A stretch of 64,000 nt of DNA from Actinomyces sp. HMSC035G02 (GTDB lineage Bacteria; Actinomycetota; Actinomycetes; Actinomycetales; Actinomycetaceae). A program made the translations under genes and the position numbers. The notes beneath the pieces are model-generated. The model worked only from the letters and a program-made list of their open reading frames with translations. It was not told the origin of the DNA and searched no databases. Positions 1-7,628 of the stretch are shown here, piece by piece (the first letter of the stretch is position 1; the number at the start of each line of letters is the position of its first letter). The stretch covers positions 20,135-84,134 of the forward strand of contig KV835881.1 of NCBI GenBank assembly GCA_001838165.1. The letters are read 5' to 3'.

Positions 1-1959
1 GTGGATGCCCAGGGGGCCACGACCTCATTTGTGTACCCGAGCGTCGTCGGCGCGGCGAACCCGTCGCGTCCCAAGGCCGACCTGGGTGAGGGCACCTCCG
101 GCTGGAGCTTCCAGGTGACCCTGACGAACGTCTCCGACACCGCCCGCACTTTCACCCTCGGCGGCCAGGCGCTGTCCGAAAAGGTCGAGAGCATGCTGCT
201 GTCGCACCACTCGACCAACTGGGCGGGGAAGGGGATCGACCTGACGTTCTCCGCGGACTCGGTGACCGTGCCTGCCAAGGGCGAGGCCACCGTGACCGTC
301 ACCGTGACCCCGCGCGAGGCCTTCGCCTCGTACGCGGCCGCGAACACCCCCAAGGGAACGTTCATCGACGGTGCCGTGACCTTCACGAGCACCGACGGAG
401 CTCCGAACCTCACCGTCCCCTACATGGGCTTCTACGGCTCCTGGGGCACGCCCGCCATCTTCGACCAGGTCACCCCGAACAACCACATCAGCGGCTACGG
501 GTCGACCTTCATGGACGGAAACCTCCCGTTCGGACAGCAGAGCCCCTTCGATGTCGAGGACGAGCGGATGATCAACGGGGTCGATCCCGACCTCTTCATC
601 ATCACCCGTTCGACGGGCGAGAACGCGCGTAGGGGCGTGCACCCGGGCACCGTGCTGCTGCGCTCCGTGTCCTCCCTGACCTACACCTTCGCCAACGAGG
701 CCGGGGAGACGATCCGCTCCTTCACGTGCGGGCGCGCGGATCGGTCCATCTACGACGTGCAGGAGCGCTCGCCGCGCACTGTCGAGGACTCTGTGCCCGG
801 ATGCGACCCCTGGTTCTCCGGCTACGCGCCCGATGGAAGAGAGCTGCCGGATGGACGCTACACGCTGACGATTGAGGCCTCGACCTACGGCCCGTCGCCC
901 GCGACCCAGCGCATTAGTTACGCCGTCACGCTGGACACGCAGGCTCCCGTCATCTCGAACGTGACGGTGTCGGGTGAGGGCGCGGACCGTGTCCTGTCCT
1001 TCGACGTCACCGACTCCTCGGCGATCGCCGGTATCGGCTTCTCGGCGACCCCGGATGGGAAGGTCGTCGAGCGCGGCGCCGAGGTCTACCCGACCGAGCG
1101 TGGCGAGGATGGGCTTGTCCACAGCCACTTCGACGTGCCGCTGAAGGACGCCCTCACGAGCATCGGCGGTGACCCGTCGACGATCTACCTGCACGTATGG
1201 GACTGGCCGGTCAACGGGGCAGCGGCCCCGGTCGCTCTCAAGGCGATCCCCATGACGTCGCTGACGTTGTCGCACCAGTCGGCCACGCTCGCCGTCGGTG
1301 AGACCGTCACGCTGAGTGCCACCCACGAACCCGCGGACGCGAACGTGACCGGAGTCGTCTGGTCCTCCTCGGACGAGGCCGTGGCGACGGTGAGCGCGAC
1401 CGGTGAAGTCAGCGCGGTGGGCGCGGGCGACGCGACCGTCACCGTGTCCGACCCGACGCAGCCGAGCGTGTCCGCCAGCGCCACCATTCACGTGAATGCT
1501 CCCGCCCCCGCGCCCAAGGCCGGTACCTGGAAGCGCGATGGCCGCGGATGGTGGTACCGCTACGAGGATGGCACCTACCCCGCCGATACGACGCTGACGA
1601 TCGACGGAGCGACGTACCGTTTCGACGCGCGCGGCTACATGCGCACCGGCTGGGTGAAGGAGCAGGGCTCGTGGTACTACCACAACGCATCCGGCGCGCA
1701 GGCGAGCGGGTGGGTCCTCGACGGGATCTCCTGGTACTACCTGGATCCGGCAACGGGCGTCATGGCGACCGGCTGGGTGAAGGACGGCGACACCTGGTAC
1801 TACCTCAATCCCGCCACCGGCAAGATGGTGACGGGGTGGCTCAAGGACGGCGGTGCCTGGTACTACCTCAAGGCCGGTAGCGGTGCCATGGCCACGGGCC
1901 GACTGCGCATCTTCTGGAAGTGGTACACCTTCTCCGAGGCGGGGCAGCTGATCAGCTAG
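1..1959 (+). CDS. S8 subtilisin-like cell-surface protease, C-terminal part (5' truncated by window edge)
   Basis: The frame is open from base 1. The GTG there is an internal codon: it aligns with the VDAL segment near residue 685 of the paralogue that follows, so the catalytic domain lies outside the window. Visible parts of the 652-residue fragment are a C5a-peptidase-like Fn3 domain (about 10-150, containing FIDGAVTFTS and the GFYGSWG motif), further beta-sandwich segments (about 155-410), a bacterial Ig-like group 2 (BIG2) domain (about 416-500, WSSSDEAVATVSATGEVSAV), and five or six GW...WYY cell-wall-binding repeats (about 510-650). There is no LPXTG sorting signal, so retention is probably through the repeats. 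It is closely similar to the next gene, but a BIG2 domain replaces the proline-rich linker. Substrate unknown; a host or plaque protein is plausible. Confidence 0.85.
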   Translation: MDAQGATTSFVYPSVVGAANPSRPKADLGEGTSGWSFQVTLTNVSDTARTFTLGGQALSEKVESMLLSHHSTNWAGKGIDLTFSADSVTVPAKGEATVTVTVTPREAFASYAAANTPKGTFIDGAVTFTSTDGAPNLTVPYMGFYGSWGTPAIFDQVTPNNHISGYGSTFMDGNLPFGQQSPFDVEDERMINGVDPDLFIITRSTGENARRGVHPGTVLLRSVSSLTYTFANEAGETIRSFTCGRADRSIYDVQERSPRTVEDSVPGCDPWFSGYAPDGRELPDGRYTLTIEASTYGPSPATQRISYAVTLDTQAPVISNVTVSGEGADRVLSFDVTDSSAIAGIGFSATPDGKVVERGAEVYPTERGEDGLVHSHFDVPLKDALTSIGGDPSTIYLHVWDWPVNGAAAPVALKAIPMTSLTLSHQSATLAVGETVTLSATHEPADANVTGVVWSSSDEAVATVSATGEVSAVGAGDATVTVSDPTQPSVSASATIHVNAPAPAPKAGTWKRDGRGWWYRYEDGTYPADTTLTIDGATYRFDARGYMRTGWVKEQGSWYYHNASGAQASGWVLDGISWYYLDPATGVMATGWVKDGDTWYYLNPATGKMVTGWLKDGGAWYYLKAGSGAMATGRLRIFWKWYTFSEAGQLIS

Positions 1960-1980
1960 GCCGCTTCTAAGACTCGCCGT

Positions 1981-2023
1981 CCAGGCCCGCACACCCCGCT
2001 ACACGTGGGGCGTGCGGGCCTGG
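1981..2023 (+). terminator. Terminator hairpin after first protease
   Basis: A 17-bp stem (one A-C mismatch) around a short loop, 22 bp after the stop codon. It is GC-rich with no clear T tract, so it is an intrinsic-like hairpin rather than a classical terminator. Confidence 0.6.
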
Positions 2024-2049
2024 CGTCTGACAAAGGGAGAAAGCGCGAA

Positions 2050-2255
2050 AATTCCCAGGGTTTTTTCAGGTTGTCTTGCCGTTGTCGCAAGGTTCGTTCT
2101 TTACACTGAATGTCATCACAAGGGAATACGGCACGGACCATGAGGGTCCGGGACATGCCGACGAGACTTTTTCGAGGAGCCTTCTGGGAAAACTTGCACT
2201 GTGTTGATGGGATAAGCCGAGGGGTCGACCGCCAGGTCGGCCCCTCGGCCTATCC
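2050..2255 (+). promoter_or_regulatory. Conserved structured ~205-nt element, copy 1 (candidate leader RNA)
   Basis: This block aligns over its whole length with 6484-6688. Shared structures in order: a small hairpin CTTGC/GCAAG (2075-2079/2087-2091); a two-part stem GGCA/TGCC (2130-2133/2156-2159) enclosing GGACC/GGTCC (2135-2139/2145-2149); a conserved single-stranded stretch containing AACTTGCACTGTGTTGATGG; and a long 3' hairpin (2210-2255, about 21 bp, loop GCCA). The inner stem pairs in both copies despite base changes, which suggests RNA structure. It ends 150 bp before the second protease, so it could be its 5' leader with a terminator-like arm. I do not recognise it as a known riboswitch class. 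Confidence 0.55.
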
Positions 2256-2405
2256 GCGAGCCTGCACAAAATGTCAGTGTGTGGACACGGGGCCATCTAT
2301 CGGACATGCATACTGCACAACTGGAAGAACTTTCGCATAATGGGACGGCGCGTCACCCGGACGCGCATCTGATCGTCATCTCGTCGACACGTAAGTGAGC
2401 CATTG

Positions 2406-5400
2406 ATGTCCCATCACTCCACCCCGGCACTCGCGCTCGCCGCAGCCCTCGCCCTAACCGGCGCGAGCGTCCCGGCGCTCGCAGCGAGCCCGCAGCCGGG
2501 CGGTGCCCTCCCCGCCAACCCCACCCAGGCCTCGTCAACCGACGCGCAGTCGGGGACGCGAGTCGAGGACGCGCAGCTGTCCATCCGCCAGGCCGAGGCC
2601 GGGGGAGTCACCCTGCCCGACGCCTCGTCCGCGCTGGAGACGGCCGACGATACCCCGACGACGATCATCGTCCAGCTGGAGGATGGAACAGCCGGTAGCT
2701 CCACCCAGGCCACGCGCGACGACGTGAAGACAGGCATAGCCTCCGCTGTGGAGGGAGTCGTCCCCGGCGCTCAGGTCACGAATGTGCGCGACTACACGAA
2801 CGCGCTCGACGGCTTTGCCATCGAGGCACCCGGCTCCGCTCTGTCCGCGATCCGACAGGTCGAGGGCGTGAAGACCGCGTTCATCGAAGGCGTCCACAAG
2901 CCGCTGGAGAATGCGGCGCAGGGGAGCGGCGCGCCCGTCCTCAAGAACGCCTCGTCCCTGGCGATGACGCGCGCGAACGAGGTCTCCCTCAAGGGCGATC
3001 GTCAGGTCATCGAGGTCATCGACTCCGGCCTGCAGACCGACCACGACGCCTTCGCCGGCTCGATGGACGGCGTCGACGTGCGCATGAGCCAGGACGACGT
3101 GCAAGCCTTTGCGGGCAAGCTCCCGCACGGCGGAGCCGGCACGTACGTCAACAGCAAGATCCCCTTCGCCTACGACTACGCGGACAACGACGCCGACGTC
3201 GTCCCCCATTCCGAGAAAGACCTGTCCCACGGCACGCACGTCACCGCGATCGCGGCCGCCAACGCGGACGTCCTGCAGGGCACCGCGCCCCACGCGCAGA
3301 TCGTCGTCGCGAAGGTCGCTTCGGACGCGGACGGCTCGATGCCCGACAGCGCCCTGCTGGCTGCCCTCGACGATGCGCTCGTCATCAAGCCCGACGTCAT
3401 CAACCTGTCCCTGGGCGACGACTCCGGCATGAGCAGTGACGCGGGCAGCGTCTTCGCCGGCGTGTACGAGAAGCTGAATGCTGCTGGTATCACCGTCAAC
3501 GCTGCGGGCGGCAACGCCTTCTCCAACGCCTACGGCAACAACTCCGGCCAGAACAAGCCGTTTGCGACCGACCCCGACACGGGCACGCTCGGCGAACCCG
3601 CCTCCTACAAGTCCACCCTGGCCGTCGCCTCAGTCGACAACCAGGAGGCCCTGTCCTACGTGAGCCTGGGCGATCGCAAGATCGCCTACCGCACCGCCCT
3701 CGACGGCCAGGGCGAGGCAGTGCGTAGCCTGCGCGACATCCCCGAAAAGAGCTACCGTGTCGTCGATGCCGGCGCTGGCGGCGGCGACGAGCTCGACAAG
3801 TACGCGGGCACCAACCGGTTGAGCCTCGCTGACGCGATTGTTCTTGAAGACAAGGGCGGTACCGATACCCGGACCGGTACGGCGATGACTGACGATCTCA
3901 AGGCCTCGTACCTGACGGGCTTCCCGTCCGCGCCTGCGGCTCTCATGATCGCCGACACGGACGAGTCTGCCACGCCGTACCAGGCGATCCTAGGCTCGAC
4001 CACCTCGATGCCGACGGTCACCATCACCAAGAAGGACGGTGAGGCGATCCGCGAGGCCCTGGCTGCCGCAAACGGTGCCGACGTGTACCTGACCGTCACG
4101 CACTCCGGCATCGTTCTGGCCTCGAACAACCCGACCGCCTCGGAGTTCTCGGCGTGGGGCGTGGCCCCCGACCTGACCCTCAAGCCTGAGATCGCGGCCC
4201 CCGGCGGCGACATCATGTCGGCCTACCTCGGCAACGAGTACCAGCGCCTGTCGGGCACGTCGATGGCATCCCCGCAGGTCGCGGGCATCAGCGCCCTCGT
4301 GCGCCAGCGCCTCGCGAACGATCCCGCCTTCTCCGGCATGAGCGCCGAGCAGAAGAACGCCGTCGTCACCAACCTCCTCATGGGCACCGCCCACCCGCTC
4401 ATCGACGTCGAGCTGGGCGACGGCACCTACTACTCGCCGCGCAGGGTCGGCGCGGGCGCCGTTGACGCACTCGCAGCGACCACCGCGACCGTCTACCCGA
4501 CCGTCGTCGGTGCCGCCGATCCCTCACGACCCAAGGCCGACCTCGGCGACGGAACGAACGGCTGGACCTTCCAGGTGCGCCTGACCAACCTCTCCGATGC
4601 TGCCCACACCTACACCCTCGGCGGCCAGGCGCTCTCCGAGATGGTCGAGGAGGGCCTCTTCGCCGAGCACTCGCAGAACTGGGCGGGCGCGGGCATCTCG
4701 CTGACCTTCTCCGGTGACGGCCAGGCCGAGGCCGGGGACGCCCAGCAGATCACGGTCCCCGCGAAGTCGGATGCCACCGTGACCGTCACCGTGACCCCCG
4801 AGTCCGAGTTCGCGACCTTTGCCTCGGCGAACACCCCGAAGGGAACCTTCATCGACGGTGCCGTGACCTTCACGAGCGAGGATGGGACCCCGAGCCTGAC
4901 CGTGCCCTACCTGGGCTTCTACGGCTCCTGGGGAGCGCCCAGCGTCTTCGACGGCAAGTGGTCGGACGACGAGACGACGCCCGTGCACGTCTACCGCTCG
5001 GCTCTAGTCAACGCCCACTCGTCCATCCCGCTGGGAGCGCTGAACCCGCTGTCGGACAAGCAGGACTCGAACCTGGTCACCACGATCAACACGCAGCGCC
5101 TCATCACGTCGCGCGCCAAGTGGGCGGGCGCCCCCGACAAGATCGTGCCGATGACCGGCATGCTGCGCTCCGTCCCGTCGATGACTCTCACCTACCGCAA
5201 CTCCGCGGGGCAGTCTGTGCGCTCCTACACGATCAACCGCGTGCGCAAGTCCCTCTACGACCTCGAGAGCGGCTGGACGAAGCCGGGCGAGTTCGCCGGT
5301 GAGGAGCCCTTCTTCGATGGCTACGACGAGTCCGGGAACGCCCTGCCCGACGGCGCCTACACTCTGACGATTGAGGCCGCGACGGACGGTCCGTCCTCGC

Positions 5401-6380
5401 AGAAGCAGCAGATGAGCTACGAGTTCACGCTGGACACGCAGGCCCCCGTCATCTCCAACCTGACGGTGAGCGGCGAGGGAGATGCTCGCACGGTGTCCTT
5501 CGATGTCACCGACGCCTCGCCCGTGGCCGGCATCGACTTCCACGAGGACGCTGACGGCACGTGGTACTACCGCAAGCTCGTCGAGGACGACGGCGAGATC
5601 CTGGCCGATGGCACGCACCGCTACCACTTCGACGTGCCCGTCTCGGAGCTTAAGTCCGCGTGGGCTGCGCAGGGACGCACGGACGAGGCCCCGGTGGCCC
5701 CGTACCTGTTCGCCTGGGACTGGGGCGTCAACCCCGCGAAGCAGGAGGTGCGCGTCCAGGGTGATCCCGCCCCTGCCCCGAGTGTGGATCCGACGCCTGC
5801 GCCGACTCCTGAGCCGACGCCTGCGCCTACTCCGGCCCCGACTCCGGCTCCCGAGCCTGCTCCTGCTCCTGCCCCGCAGGGTGGCCAGTGGATCAGCGAT
5901 TCGGTCGGCTGGTGGTATCGGTACGCGGATGGTTCCTATCCGGCTGGCCGGGCGGTGCAGATCGGTAACTCGATCTATCGTTTTGATGCCAGCGGATACA
6001 TGCGTACCGGCTGGGTCAGCGAGGGCGGCGCGTGGTACTACCATCACGCGTCGGGAGCGCAGGCGACTGGCTGGGTGAAGGAAGGTTCGTCCTGGTACTA
6101 CCTGGATCCGGCGTCGGGTCGTATGGTGACCGGTTGGCTGCTTGATGGGCCGACCTGGTATTACCTGACGCCTGGCAGTGGTGCGATGGCCACGGGTTGG
6201 GTGAAGGACGGTTCGTCTTGGTACTTCATGGCATCCAGCGGCGCGCTGACTACCGGCTGGCTGAAGGATGGTGGCTTCTGGTACTACCTGAGCACCGACT
6301 CGGGAGCGATGTACACCGGCGGTCATTGGATCGGCTGGAAGTGGTACTACTTCAACGAGTCTGGACAGTGGAACGGCTGA
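2406..6380 (+). CDS. Secreted S8 subtilisin-like serine protease with PA domain, Fn3 domains and cell-wall-binding repeats
   Basis: A 1324-residue multidomain surface protease. Order: signal peptide (1 to about 27, ending near ALAAS), I9-type prodomain (about 80-165), peptidase S8 domain with Asp206 (VIDSG), His275 (SHGTHV) and Ser619 (SGTSMASPQ), a PA domain inserted between His and Ser (about 420-560), C5a-peptidase-like Fn3 and further beta domains (about 690-1110), a Pro-Thr/Ala-Pro linker (about 1120-1158), and six or seven GW...WYY repeats (about 1160-1320). All three catalytic residues are intact. I chose ATG 2406; a TTG one codon upstream is possible. There is no LPXTG motif, so attachment through the repeats is inferred. 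It is a tandem paralogue of the gene before it, and transcription may be controlled by the structured element upstream. Confidence 0.93.
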   Translation: MSHHSTPALALAAALALTGASVPALAASPQPGGALPANPTQASSTDAQSGTRVEDAQLSIRQAEAGGVTLPDASSALETADDTPTTIIVQLEDGTAGSSTQATRDDVKTGIASAVEGVVPGAQVTNVRDYTNALDGFAIEAPGSALSAIRQVEGVKTAFIEGVHKPLENAAQGSGAPVLKNASSLAMTRANEVSLKGDRQVIEVIDSGLQTDHDAFAGSMDGVDVRMSQDDVQAFAGKLPHGGAGTYVNSKIPFAYDYADNDADVVPHSEKDLSHGTHVTAIAAANADVLQGTAPHAQIVVAKVASDADGSMPDSALLAALDDALVIKPDVINLSLGDDSGMSSDAGSVFAGVYEKLNAAGITVNAAGGNAFSNAYGNNSGQNKPFATDPDTGTLGEPASYKSTLAVASVDNQEALSYVSLGDRKIAYRTALDGQGEAVRSLRDIPEKSYRVVDAGAGGGDELDKYAGTNRLSLADAIVLEDKGGTDTRTGTAMTDDLKASYLTGFPSAPAALMIADTDESATPYQAILGSTTSMPTVTITKKDGEAIREALAAANGADVYLTVTHSGIVLASNNPTASEFSAWGVAPDLTLKPEIAAPGGDIMSAYLGNEYQRLSGTSMASPQVAGISALVRQRLANDPAFSGMSAEQKNAVVTNLLMGTAHPLIDVELGDGTYYSPRRVGAGAVDALAATTATVYPTVVGAADPSRPKADLGDGTNGWTFQVRLTNLSDAAHTYTLGGQALSEMVEEGLFAEHSQNWAGAGISLTFSGDGQAEAGDAQQITVPAKSDATVTVTVTPESEFATFASANTPKGTFIDGAVTFTSEDGTPSLTVPYLGFYGSWGAPSVFDGKWSDDETTPVHVYRSALVNAHSSIPLGALNPLSDKQDSNLVTTINTQRLITSRAKWAGAPDKIVPMTGMLRSVPSMTLTYRNSAGQSVRSYTINRVRKSLYDLESGWTKPGEFAGEEPFFDGYDESGNALPDGAYTLTIEAATDGPSSQKQQMSYEFTLDTQAPVISNLTVSGEGDARTVSFDVTDASPVAGIDFHEDADGTWYYRKLVEDDGEILADGTHRYHFDVPVSELKSAWAAQGRTDEAPVAPYLFAWDWGVNPAKQEVRVQGDPAPAPSVDPTPAPTPEPTPAPTPAPTPAPEPAPAPAPQGGQWISDSVGWWYRYADGSYPAGRAVQIGNSIYRFDASGYMRTGWVSEGGAWYYHHASGAQATGWVKEGSSWYYLDPASGRMVTGWLLDGPTWYYLTPGSGAMATGWVKDGSSWYFMASSGALTTGWLKDGGFWYYLSTDSGAMYTGGHWIGWKWYYFNESGQWNG

Positions 6381-6412
6381 GGCCTGACGCAACGCGCTGA
6401 CATGCGTGACGC

Positions 6413-6449
6413 AGTGTGCGCCCTCGGACGACCTCCGGGGGCGCACACT
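6413..6449 (+). terminator. Terminator hairpin after second protease
   Basis: An 11-bp outer stem starting AGTGTGCGCCC and ending GGGCGCACACT, with an inner CGG/CCG extension, 33 bp after the protease stop and followed by CGTCTTGTG. Confidence 0.65.
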
Positions 6450-6483
6450 CGTCTTGTGATCAGTCAATTATCTGCGGGGTTAA

Positions 6484-6688
6484 AATCCCAGGATTTTCTC
6501 AGCTCACCTTGCCGTTGTTGCAAGGTTGGGCTCCTACAGTAGGTGTCATCACAAGGGAATATGGCACGGGCCACACGGGCTCGGGTAATGCCGACGAGAC
6601 ATCATTGAGGAGCTTTCTGGGACAACTTGCACTGTGTTGATGGGATACGCCGAGGGGCCGACCGCCAGGTCGGCCCCTCGGCGTATCT
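6484..6688 (+). promoter_or_regulatory. Conserved structured ~205-nt element, copy 2 (orphan)
   Basis: Second copy of the 2050-2255 element with the same stems: ACCTTGC/GCAAGGT (6506-6512/6520-6526), GGCA/TGCC (6563-6566/6589-6592) enclosing GGGCC/GGCTC (6568-6572/6578-6582), and a perfect 20-bp 3' hairpin (6644-6687, loop GCCA). Loop and linker lengths match copy 1 exactly. Unlike copy 1, no protease or other convincing ORF follows, so this is either part of the tandem-duplication unit (protease plus 3' element) or the remnant leader of a lost third protease. Confidence 0.5.
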
Positions 6689-6760
6689 GCACCGGGAGCG
6701 AGTCGTGGGAACTGTACGCTGTCGGAACTCCGCTATTTCGGGCCCTGTTCTCGCTGCTCA

Positions 6761-6872
6761 CCAATTTCGCACGTAATTCTCCGGCGGCTGTTTCAAAGAT
6801 TGAATTGTGATCGTTGGAATTGCAGCGTTTCTGGATGTTGTTGAATGTTCATGCAGTCGAATTACGTGCGAC
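6761..6872. repeat. Inverted-repeat-bounded element B, copy 1
   Basis: Bounded by CGCACGTAATTC (6768-6779) and its exact reverse complement GAATTACGTGCG (6859-6870). The left edge CACCAATTTCGCA resembles that of copy 2 (CACCAATTCCGCA). MITE-like or REP-like; no ORF inside. Confidence 0.5.
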
Positions 6873-6940
6873 TTTTGTCTGGGCGCGACTACGGCTGGGG
6901 TGTTGTGGGCCTTGCGGTGGTCTCCATGCTGGTCGTAATC

Positions 6941-7017
6941 GGGGGTTTTGCACTACACGAAGCCCTCTGGCGGCGTGTCGTCGGCGTGTCGGCCCCTCGT
7001 GTAGTGCAATTCCCCCC
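6941..7017 (+). repeat. Palindromic element A, copy 1
   Basis: A 77-bp element with ends GGGGG / CCCCC and inverted termini TTGCACTACACGA (6948-6960) and TCGTGTAGTGCAA (6997-7009). Its GC-rich centre contains a doubled GGCGTGTCG. Bases 6951-7017 are identical to 7343-7409, and a diverged copy lies in the opposite orientation at 18225-18300. Confidence 0.7.
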
Positions 7018-7023
7018 GTCTTG

Positions 7024-7128
7024 GCTCTCCTCCACCAATTCCGCATGCAATTCCCCTTAGCAATCTTGTTTGTCTGCTTCAGTTCGCATCGTCAGGTCAC
7101 TCCTGTTTTGGAATTGCATGCGACTTTG
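7024..7128. repeat. Inverted-repeat-bounded element B, copy 2
   Basis: Bounded by CGCATGCAATTCC (7042-7054) and its exact reverse complement at 7110-7122. With one indel the arms extend outward through CTCCAC / GTGGAG, giving about 25 bp. Related to the element at 6761-6872. Confidence 0.5.
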
Positions 7129-7188
7129 TGGAGCCAGCACGTGCGCATTGCGGTCTTTGCGGTGTCCTGCATCTGGAATCTGCGCGTT

Positions 7189-7289
7189 CTGGATAGGAAG
7201 CTGTCTTCTGGATAGGAACGGCTCTTCTGGATAGGTTATTTTCCTATCCAGAAGCCGATAACCTATCCAGATCGTCGTTTCCTATCCAG
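7189..7289. repeat. Mirror-symmetric array of CTGGATAGG 9-mers (3 direct + 3 inverted)
   Basis: CTGGATAGG occurs at 7189, 7208 and 7227 (exact 19-bp period) and its reverse complement CCTATCCAG at 7243, 7262 and 7281 (again exactly 19 bp). All three pairs are centred on base 7239. The 10-bp spacers are not conserved, so only the 9-mers appear constrained. It could be a multi-site protein-binding array, a cruciform or a bidirectional RNA structure. Confidence 0.7.
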
Positions 7290-7336
7290 TTCGTTGGCGC
7301 CAGACGCCTTCGGTGGCCTCAGAAGTGGTGGTGCTG

Positions 7337-7410
7337 AGGGAACACTACACGAAGCCCTCTGGCGGCGTGTCGTCGGCGTGTCGGCCCCTCGTGTAGTGCA
7401 ATTCCCCCCC
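7337..7410 (+). repeat. Palindromic element A, copy 2
   Basis: Same orientation as the copy at 6941-7017. Bases 7343-7409 are identical to 6951-7017 (67 bp), with inverted termini CACTACACGA and TCGTGTAGTG. The left G-run is degraded to GAGGG. Confidence 0.7.
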
Positions 7411-7560
7411 TGTTGATTGAGGTGGACGGGTACGCGGCTTCCCTTGGACCTTCATGCGGTGTCCCGTCGAGTGGCATCACCGTCGCCGCTCGGGGCCTTG
7501 GGACACCCGCAGTGCAGATCGCCCGGGTAAAGAGTGCTGACATTGAGCTCTCGCGTGCGA

Positions 7561-7603
7561 AAAAACCGGGGCGCGTCAGGCGTATTGCCCAACGCGCCCC
7601 GGC
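7561..7603 (-). terminator. Intrinsic terminator of the purine permease gene
   Basis: Read on the minus strand, an 11-bp stem CCGGGGCGCGT/ACGCGCCCCGG is followed directly by six T. A classical rho-independent terminator 26 bp after the permease stop. Confidence 0.85.
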
Positions 7604-7628
7604 CTCGTCGTTACGAGACGCTAGCTAT

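Larger units (their letters stand above)
6689..7560. other. Non-coding repeat island between convergent genes
   Basis: About 870 bp with no supportable gene: the ORFs are short, lack ribosome binding sites and run through palindromes. It holds two 110-bp inverted-repeat elements, two copies of a 70-77-bp palindromic element and a mirror-symmetric 9-mer array, listed separately. The flanking genes (protease on plus, permease on minus) converge on it. Confidence 0.7.

Noticed and set aside
25..1992. 655-aa minus-strand open frame opposite the first protease
   Set aside because: Shadow of the plus-strand gene in GC-rich DNA; no ribosome site and no recognisable domain, whereas the plus strand encodes clear repeats.
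2050..2255. Assignment of the structured leader to a known riboswitch (c-di-AMP, c-di-GMP or others)
   Set aside because: I could not match the conserved bases of those classes; only the structure and duplication are supported.
6814..7215. Plus-strand ORFs of 71-133 aa in the repeat island
   Set aside because: They run through palindromic elements, lack ribosome sites and resemble nothing.
7189..7289. CRISPR array
   Set aside because: Repeat words are only 9 bp, half are inverted and spacers are 10 bp; no cas genes.
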